A stretch of DNA of 64,000 nucleotides from RBG-16-57-9 sp964529745 (GTDB lineage Archaea > Thermoproteota > Bathyarchaeia > TCS64). Position 1 is the stretch's first letter. Each line of letters starts with the position of its first letter. The DNA is taken from contig CAZGZR010000003.1 in the NCBI GenBank assembly GCA_964529745.1, forward strand, positions 1 through 64,000, given 5' to 3'. Of this stretch, positions 59,404 to 64,000 are shown one piece after another. The notes under the pieces are model-generated. The model was not told the origin of the DNA, searched no databases, and saw only the letters and a list, made by a program, of their open reading frames with translations. Made by a program: the position numbers and the translations under genes.

Positions 59404-61173
59404 ATGGAGTATGATGTTTTAGTAAAGAATGTCACCATCGTGGAGGGCACCGGTAAGAAGGCTTACAAGGGAAGCCTGGCGGTTAAAGGCGACAGGGTAG
59501 TGGAGACGGGCGCCGTCAAGGGCGACGCCGCCGAGACCATAGACGCCAAGGGGCTAACGGCGGTCCCCGGGTTCATCGACGCCCACAGCCACGTGGACTG
59601 GGCTCTGCTCTGGTTCCCCAAGACGGAGAGCCACGTCATGCAGGGCATCACCACCTTCGTGGGCGGCCAGTGCGGCGGAAGCCCGGCGCCCCTCGGAGAG
59701 TACATACAGGTGCCGTGGCTCCTACAGGACCACCTCGTGGACCTTGAGCCGTACAAGTACTATCCCCGGACGCCTTGGCACAGGCTGGAGAAGGTCAACG
59801 AGTGGATGGAGGAGATATACGGCTGGACCCTAGACTGGGAGACCATGGGAGGCTTCTTCGAGCGGGTGGAGAAGACGGGCATCAGCATCAACTACGCGCC
59901 GCTGCTGGGCCACGGCACAGTCCGCACAAAGGTGATGGGCCTCGACTACAAGAGGCACAGCACCGCGGAGGAGCGTGAGCAGATGCACGAACTCATACAC
60001 CAAGCCATGGAGGAGGGCTGCATAGGCTTGAGCGCCGGCCTCGACTACGACCCCGACGTCTTCGCCGACCAGGACGAGATCGTGGAGGCCGTGGCCCAGA
60101 TCAGGGAATACGGCGGCGTCTACTGCCCCCACTGGAGGCGGACGGGGCGGAGGCGCGGCGTCGCCGCAGGCCACGTGCCAAACGAGAAGATCACCGCCCT
60201 CATGGAGTGTGTGGACGTCCACGAGAAGACCGGCGTGAGGCTGCACTTCGCCCACCTCAGCACCGGCTGGCAGATATACCCCGACGCTCCCCCCGAGCTG
60301 GAGGAGGCCAACCTCAAGGCCACCATAGACATGATCACCAGAGACAGCGAGGGCGAACTAGACGTCACGTGGGACGCCATACCCTTCCTCGTCCGAGGCG
60401 GGTTCAGCGTCATGCCCTACCTCTGCGGCCTCCTGGAGCCCTGGCTCAGGGAGCTGGGCAGCCGCGAGGCCCTAGGCAAGTGGCTCGCGGTCCCGGACTT
60501 CAGGAAGGAGGTCCTCGAGGCCATAAAGGCGGGGAAGTGGTTCATCAGGGTGGCCTACAACCCCAACACCAACCCAAGATGGGCCGAGAACCTAACCGTC
60601 ACCAGAAGCAAGGTGAAGGGCATTGACGGTAAATCCGTCGCCAAGATCGCCGAGGAGAGGGAGAATGACCCGTGGGAGACGTACTGCGACATCATTGTCG
60701 AAGACCCCGACACCAGGGGCGTCACAGGCACCATGAGCTTCAGCCCCGCCTACCTCCAGTACTACACCAACCCCAAGGGCATGGTGGGCCTGGACACGCT
60801 GGTGCAGGACGAGGAGTACCAGGCCAAGAACCCGCCTTGGAGCCTCCCCGGCATAAACACCTTCGCCGCGTTCCCCATCTTCTACAAGACCCTCGTCAAC
60901 GAGCGCAAGGTCTTCACCCTGGAGGAGGCGGTGCAGAAGACCAGCGTCATGGCCGCCCGCGTCCACAACCTGGAGGGGAGAGGCACCATAGAACCGGGCA
61001 GCCACGCCGACATCGTGCTCATGGACCTGCCCCACCTCGAGATCAAGGCAAACGAGATCGAGCCCAGGAAGTACCCTGACGGCGTCAGATACGTGTTCGT
61101 CAACGGAATCCCCGTCGTAAAGGAGGGCAGACACACGGGCGCCACCCCAGGCAGGGTGCTTAAACGCGCCTAA
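59404..61173 (+). CDS. N-acyl-D-amino-acid deacylase-family amidohydrolase
   Basis: A 589-residue amidohydrolase of the D-aminoacylase / dihydroorotase-like type. The metal site starts with HSH at 61-63 (GFIDAHSHVDWA). The D-aminoacylase-type Cys is C89 in VGGQCGGSPAP. Further ligands appear in APLLGHGTVR and RLHFAHLSTGW. The length exceeds the usual about 480-530 because of insertions. It would free D-amino acids or N-acyl amino acids and fits with the peptide-salvage genes in the window. ATG 59404 is used over TTG 59398. Confidence 0.88.
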   Translation: MEYDVLVKNVTIVEGTGKKAYKGSLAVKGDRVVETGAVKGDAAETIDAKGLTAVPGFIDAHSHVDWALLWFPKTESHVMQGITTFVGGQCGGSPAPLGEYIQVPWLLQDHLVDLEPYKYYPRTPWHRLEKVNEWMEEIYGWTLDWETMGGFFERVEKTGISINYAPLLGHGTVRTKVMGLDYKRHSTAEEREQMHELIHQAMEEGCIGLSAGLDYDPDVFADQDEIVEAVAQIREYGGVYCPHWRRTGRRRGVAAGHVPNEKITALMECVDVHEKTGVRLHFAHLSTGWQIYPDAPPELEEANLKATIDMITRDSEGELDVTWDAIPFLVRGGFSVMPYLCGLLEPWLRELGSREALGKWLAVPDFRKEVLEAIKAGKWFIRVAYNPNTNPRWAENLTVTRSKVKGIDGKSVAKIAEERENDPWETYCDIIVEDPDTRGVTGTMSFSPAYLQYYTNPKGMVGLDTLVQDEEYQAKNPPWSLPGINTFAAFPIFYKTLVNERKVFTLEEAVQKTSVMAARVHNLEGRGTIEPGSHADIVLMDLPHLEIKANEIEPRKYPDGVRYVFVNGIPVVKEGRHTGATPGRVLKRA

Positions 61174-61316
61174 AACCATTTTTTCACCCATTTTTACGTG
61201 AATAATGACTATATTTACCGGCTTAACCCCGTGGATTCGCTCAGGGAAAATCCTTTTAACCTTTTGCTATGCTTATCTTACGCACCAGCGTAAAAACTAG
61301 CAAATGAGGAGTCAAA

Positions 61317-61589
61317 ATGGAGAGATCTAACACCGTTTACATCGGACGGAAGCCTGTCCTCAACTATGTACTGGCGTGTATGACCCTGTTCAAGAGCGGC
61401 CACGGGGAGATAGTCGTGAAGGCGAGGGGCCGAAGCATCAGCCGAGCGGTTGACGTCGTGGAGGTCCTCAGGAACAGGTTCATGCCTAAGGCTGAGGTAG
61501 TGAAGATCGAGATAGGCACCGACAAGATAGAGACCGATGACAGGGGCCCCTCTAACGTAAGCACCATTGACATATACGTCAAGGCTTAG
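61317..61589 (+). CDS. albA: DNA/RNA-binding protein Alba
   Basis: An abundant archaeal chromatin protein of 90 residues that binds DNA and RNA as dimers. The motif RPVL-type GRKPVLNYVLACMTLF, the loop KARGRSISRAVDVVEVLRNRF and the ending STIDIYVKA match Alba; the lysine usually acetylated (near residue 12) is present as GRK. A TATA-like CCTTTTAACC (61252-61261) serves its own promoter. The KH protein starts just after its stop. Confidence 0.93.
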   Translation: MERSNTVYIGRKPVLNYVLACMTLFKSGHGEIVVKARGRSISRAVDVVEVLRNRFMPKAEVVKIEIGTDKIETDDRGPSNVSTIDIYVKA

Positions 61590-61646
61590 GTGGGAACGGG
61601 CGGATCATCCACGTTGACCCCTCCGAGCGCCGGAGGAACCATCAAC

Positions 61647-62156
61647 GTGCAAATACAGCTATGCGAGTTCTGTCTGAAGAGCGGGATGCTCTGCTCGAAG
61701 TGCCAGCGTAAGGTGGAGTCAGGCGAAGTAAGCGAAACATACATGGAGGTAGCCAAGGCGCTGCTGGAGATGGAGAACGAGTACCCTTTCCTCCAGAAGA
61801 CGAGGCTCGACAACGTCCTGGACGCGGGCAGGTTCCTCGTCCTCGTGGTGGGTAAAGGAGACGTGGCCAAGTTCAACGCAGAGCCCAAGCTCACCCGCGA
61901 CCTCGGGGACAAGTTCAACAAGAGGGTCCTCGTCCTAGAGTCAGGGACCAAGGACAGGCAGTTCCTCGAGGACCTCTTCGCCAACCAGCACATCGTCACC
62001 ATGAACATCATCTGGCTGCCTGACGGAAGCACCGAGACCCGCGTCGTCCTACAGGGCCGAGGGTCGAGGCGTCTGAGCAAGAAGCGGCTTAAGGCGCTCA
62101 CGTCGGTCGCGAAGACCGTGCGAAACATGGATCTGCGCGTCGAGTACGCCTACTGA
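61647..62156 (+). CDS. NusA-like KH-domain protein next to aspS
   Basis: A 169-residue archaeal protein with an N-terminal zinc site (CEFCLKSGMLCSKCQ, four cysteines) and KH-like RNA-binding repeats (LVVGKGDVAKFNAEPKLTRDLGDKF, then NIIWLPDGSTETRVVLQGRGSRRL). It is a conserved archaeal protein sometimes described as NusA-like and is often found near aspS. GTG 61647 gives the family's usual start just before the zinc site; longer in-frame starts from 61590 are possible. Role: RNA binding in transcription or translation, unproven. Confidence 0.83.
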   Translation: MQIQLCEFCLKSGMLCSKCQRKVESGEVSETYMEVAKALLEMENEYPFLQKTRLDNVLDAGRFLVLVVGKGDVAKFNAEPKLTRDLGDKFNKRVLVLESGTKDRQFLEDLFANQHIVTMNIIWLPDGSTETRVVLQGRGSRRLSKKRLKALTSVAKTVRNMDLRVEYAY

Positions 62157-62164
62157 CCGCCAAA

Positions 62165-62176
62165 CTTTTTATACCC
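62165..62176 (+). promoter_or_regulatory. TATA box of aspS
   Basis: CTTTTTATACCC, predicting transcription near 62196 and a leader of about 20 nt containing GGAGCC before the ATG at 62217. Confidence 0.5.
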
Positions 62177-62216
62177 TACAACTGTTCCTAGCCTCGTATA
62201 AACCGGAGCCAGGGAC

Positions 62217-63554
62217 ATGTTTGAACGCACCTACATCGAGGACGCCGGCCGCCGCACCGGCGAGAGGGTGACCCTAGCCGGCTGGGTGAGCCGCACCAGG
62301 GACCTCAAGAACATACGCTTCATAGTGCTCAGGGACAGGACGGGGGAGATCCAGGTGGTGGTGAAGCCGGACTGCCCGGAGATTTTCGAGCTGAGCCTGG
62401 GCCGCGAGGACGTGGTGGCGGTCACCGGTGTGGCGGTGGAGAGCGACGTGGCGAAGGCCGGCGTCGAGTTCATCCCCGATGGCATCGAGGTCATAAACAG
62501 GTCCCAGCAGCCTCTGCCCGTGGACATACTGGAGAACAAGAAGAGCGACCTGGACACGCGGCTCAACTGGAGGTTCCTAGACTTCCGCAGCCCCACCACC
62601 AACGCCATATTCCGGGTCCAGAACGCCCTGGTCAAGGGCTTCAGGGAGCACCTGACGGCGGAGGGCTACATGGAGTTCCAGCCGCCGTGCATCATCGGCA
62701 GCGCCAGCGAGGGCGGCGCCGACCTCTTCGCCATCCCCTACTTCGAGAAGACGGCCTACCTGGCCCAGAGCCCCCAGCTGTACAAGCAGATGTGCGCCAT
62801 GAGCTTCGAGAAGGTATTCACCATAACGCCGATCTGGCGGGCCGAGAAGTTCAACACGCCTACCCACCTCAACGAGGTCCGGCAGATGGACATAGAGCAG
62901 GCGTTCGCCGACGACGAGACGGTGATGTCTGTGCTGGAGGAGACCCTGGTCCACATGCTGACGGAGGCCAGGGAGGAGACGTGGGAGCAGCTGGGGCTCC
63001 TGGAAAGGGAGCTCGCTGTCCCGGATATCCCGTTCAGGCGGGTCACCTACACCGACGCCATTGGACTGCTTCAGGGCGCTGGGGAGACGATAGTGTGGGG
63101 CGACGACTTCACCAAGAGCCAGGAGGCGTTGCTCACGGAGCTGGTGGGGGAGGAGGCTTTCTTCCTCAAGGACTGGCCCGGGGAGCAGAAGACTTTCTAC
63201 GCCATGCCGTACGACGAGGAGAACCCGAGGGACGCCGCCTACCTGGAGGAGACCTACGGCTCCGCGGAGATGGGCGGAAGGTTGGTCAAGGCTTTCGACC
63301 TCCTCTACGGCGGCATCGAGGTGAGCAGCGGCACCATGCGCATACATCTCCCTGAGCTCCTCAGGGAGCGCATCCGGTATAAGGGCCTGAACCCGGACAA
63401 CTTCGGTTACTACCTGGACGCGTTCAGGTACGGGGCGCCGCCCCACGCCGGGTGGAGCGTCGGCATGGAGCGTATAACCATGGCGGTGACGGGGCAGAGC
63501 AACATCAGGGAGTGCTGCATGTTTCCCAGGGACCGGGACAGGCTGGTGCCCTAG
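62217..63554 (+). CDS. aspS: Aspartyl-tRNA synthetase, archaeal type
   Basis: A class II synthetase of 445 residues with an N-terminal OB-fold anticodon domain (about 15-100) and the compact archaeal catalytic core. Motif 2 is WRAEKFNTPTHLNE, and motif 3 is GAPPHAGWSVGMERI near the end. The bacterial GAD insertion is absent, as expected for archaea. Such enzymes can be specific for tRNAAsp or also charge tRNAAsn; the sequence alone does not decide. The pth2 start lies one base after the stop. Confidence 0.95.
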   Translation: MFERTYIEDAGRRTGERVTLAGWVSRTRDLKNIRFIVLRDRTGEIQVVVKPDCPEIFELSLGREDVVAVTGVAVESDVAKAGVEFIPDGIEVINRSQQPLPVDILENKKSDLDTRLNWRFLDFRSPTTNAIFRVQNALVKGFREHLTAEGYMEFQPPCIIGSASEGGADLFAIPYFEKTAYLAQSPQLYKQMCAMSFEKVFTITPIWRAEKFNTPTHLNEVRQMDIEQAFADDETVMSVLEETLVHMLTEAREETWEQLGLLERELAVPDIPFRRVTYTDAIGLLQGAGETIVWGDDFTKSQEALLTELVGEEAFFLKDWPGEQKTFYAMPYDEENPRDAAYLEETYGSAEMGGRLVKAFDLLYGGIEVSSGTMRIHLPELLRERIRYKGLNPDNFGYYLDAFRYGAPPHAGWSVGMERITMAVTGQSNIRECCMFPRDRDRLVP

Positions 63555-63555
63555 G

Positions 63556-63921
63556 TTGACGCGGCCCAGCGACTACAAGATGGTCATCGTGGTCCGCACC
63601 GACCTGGGGATGAGCGTCGGCAAGATGGTGGCCCAGGCGTGCCACGCCGCGGTGGCGGCCAGCGAGGAGTCCAAGAGGATACGAACCAAGCACTGGCGCA
63701 GGTGGAGGGACACGGGGGGCAGGAAGGTGGCCCTGGAGGCGGAGAGCCTGGAGGAGCTGAGGGAGCTGGCTCAGCGGGCCGAGGAGCTGGGCATCGTCAA
63801 CGTGCTGATCGAGGACGCCGGCCACACGGAGGTGCCGCCTGGGACCGTCACGTGTCTGGGTGTAGGACCCGACCAGGCCATGAAGATCGACGAGGTAACC
63901 GGGGACCTCCCCCTGCTGTAG
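63556..63921 (+). CDS. pth2: Peptidyl-tRNA hydrolase 2
   Basis: A 121-residue archaeal/eukaryotic-type Pth2 that recycles tRNA from stalled peptidyl-tRNAs. The family start YKMVIVVRTDLGMSVGKMVAQACHAAVAAS and the C-terminal AGHTEVPPGTVTCLGVGP are complete. Start is TTG 63556, one base after the aspS stop; this suggests a shared transcript. The remaining 79 bases of the window hold nothing I can identify. Confidence 0.94.
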   Translation: MTRPSDYKMVIVVRTDLGMSVGKMVAQACHAAVAASEESKRIRTKHWRRWRDTGGRKVALEAESLEELRELAQRAEELGIVNVLIEDAGHTEVPPGTVTCLGVGPDQAMKIDEVTGDLPLL

Positions 63922-64000
63922 TGGGGCGCTGGGTAGCTTCTCAGTTGCCCCTGCGTTGTGGGCTTTCCCTCCTTCGGTCGGTGTCTCCGTGTTGGTTTGT

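Noticed and set aside
1..64000. Search for tRNA genes, rRNA, CRISPR arrays and insertion sequences
   Set aside because: No T-arm-like consensus outside coding regions, no regular repeat-spacer array and no transposase motif was found by eye; a covariance-model scan would settle tRNA and small RNA genes.

Overview
The window is a 64 kb piece of a GC-rich archaeal chromosome. Archaeal and eukaryote-type information genes show this: both primase subunits, a GINS protein, eL42, eS27, aIF2-alpha, Nop10, Alba, a TFIIS-like protein, archaeal-type aspartyl-tRNA synthetase, Pth2 and archease. Promoters have archaeal TATA boxes, several of them about 26 bp from the start codon, which implies leaderless mRNAs. 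The replication-translation cluster order, the Alba/AspRS neighbourhood and the frequent AGG and ATA codons fit the TACK archaea (a Bathyarchaeia-like or related lineage). I cannot fix the phylum from sequence alone. I see no tRNA, rRNA, CRISPR array or insertion sequence.

Layout. 1-5.5 kb: an AT-rich gene cut by the window edge, a 50-aa rubredoxin, then one compact operon (priL, a Cys-rich microprotein, priS, GINS, rpl44e, rps27e, aIF2-alpha, nop10). 5.5-11 kb: a branched-chain amino-acid-type ABC importer in two divergent blocks (livH-livM-small membrane protein on the minus strand; livJ, then livG-livF on the plus strand). 11-22.6 kb: a class V aminotransferase, a TspO-like protein, fused GMP synthetase with archease, an ArsR regulator with a decayed tandem copy, SerRS, an amidohydrolase overlapping a ComB-like phosphatase, a CBS protein, a broken VOC gene, a TFS-like protein, OsmC and YwbE. 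22.6-33 kb: small-molecule and peptide enzymes (two methyltransferases, a nucleotidyltransferase-like protein, VOC, DinB, a C45 peptidase/acyltransferase, an FAH-family hydrolase, a rhodanese, an M42 aminopeptidase and gamma-glutamyltransferase). 33-42 kb: an unknown protein, a secreted protein behind phased repeats, a threonine-synthase-like enzyme, and a PP-loop / D-Ala-D-Ala-ligase-like / winged-helix set. 42-48 kb: two paralogous M28 peptidases flanking a cupin and an MFS transporter. 48-52.5 kb: a PadR-controlled ABC operon with a secreted subunit. 52.6-64 kb: RimK-like ATP-grasp, zinc-ribbon protein, NAD synthesis (nadC-nadA), gamma-carbonic-anhydrase-like protein, endonuclease III, a sulfite-oxidase-like protein, an N-acyl-D-amino-acid deacylase, Alba, a KH protein, AspRS and Pth2.

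How it fits together. The repeated theme is uptake and breakdown of peptides and modified amino acids: Liv importer, two M28 peptidases, M42, C45, GGT, two amidohydrolases and RidA. This suggests a heterotrophic, protein- or cell-wall-scavenging archaeon. The least explained parts are the PP-loop/ligase pair at 36.0-38.4 kb, the PadR/ABC operon, and the TFS-like protein that lacks the usual acidic hairpin.
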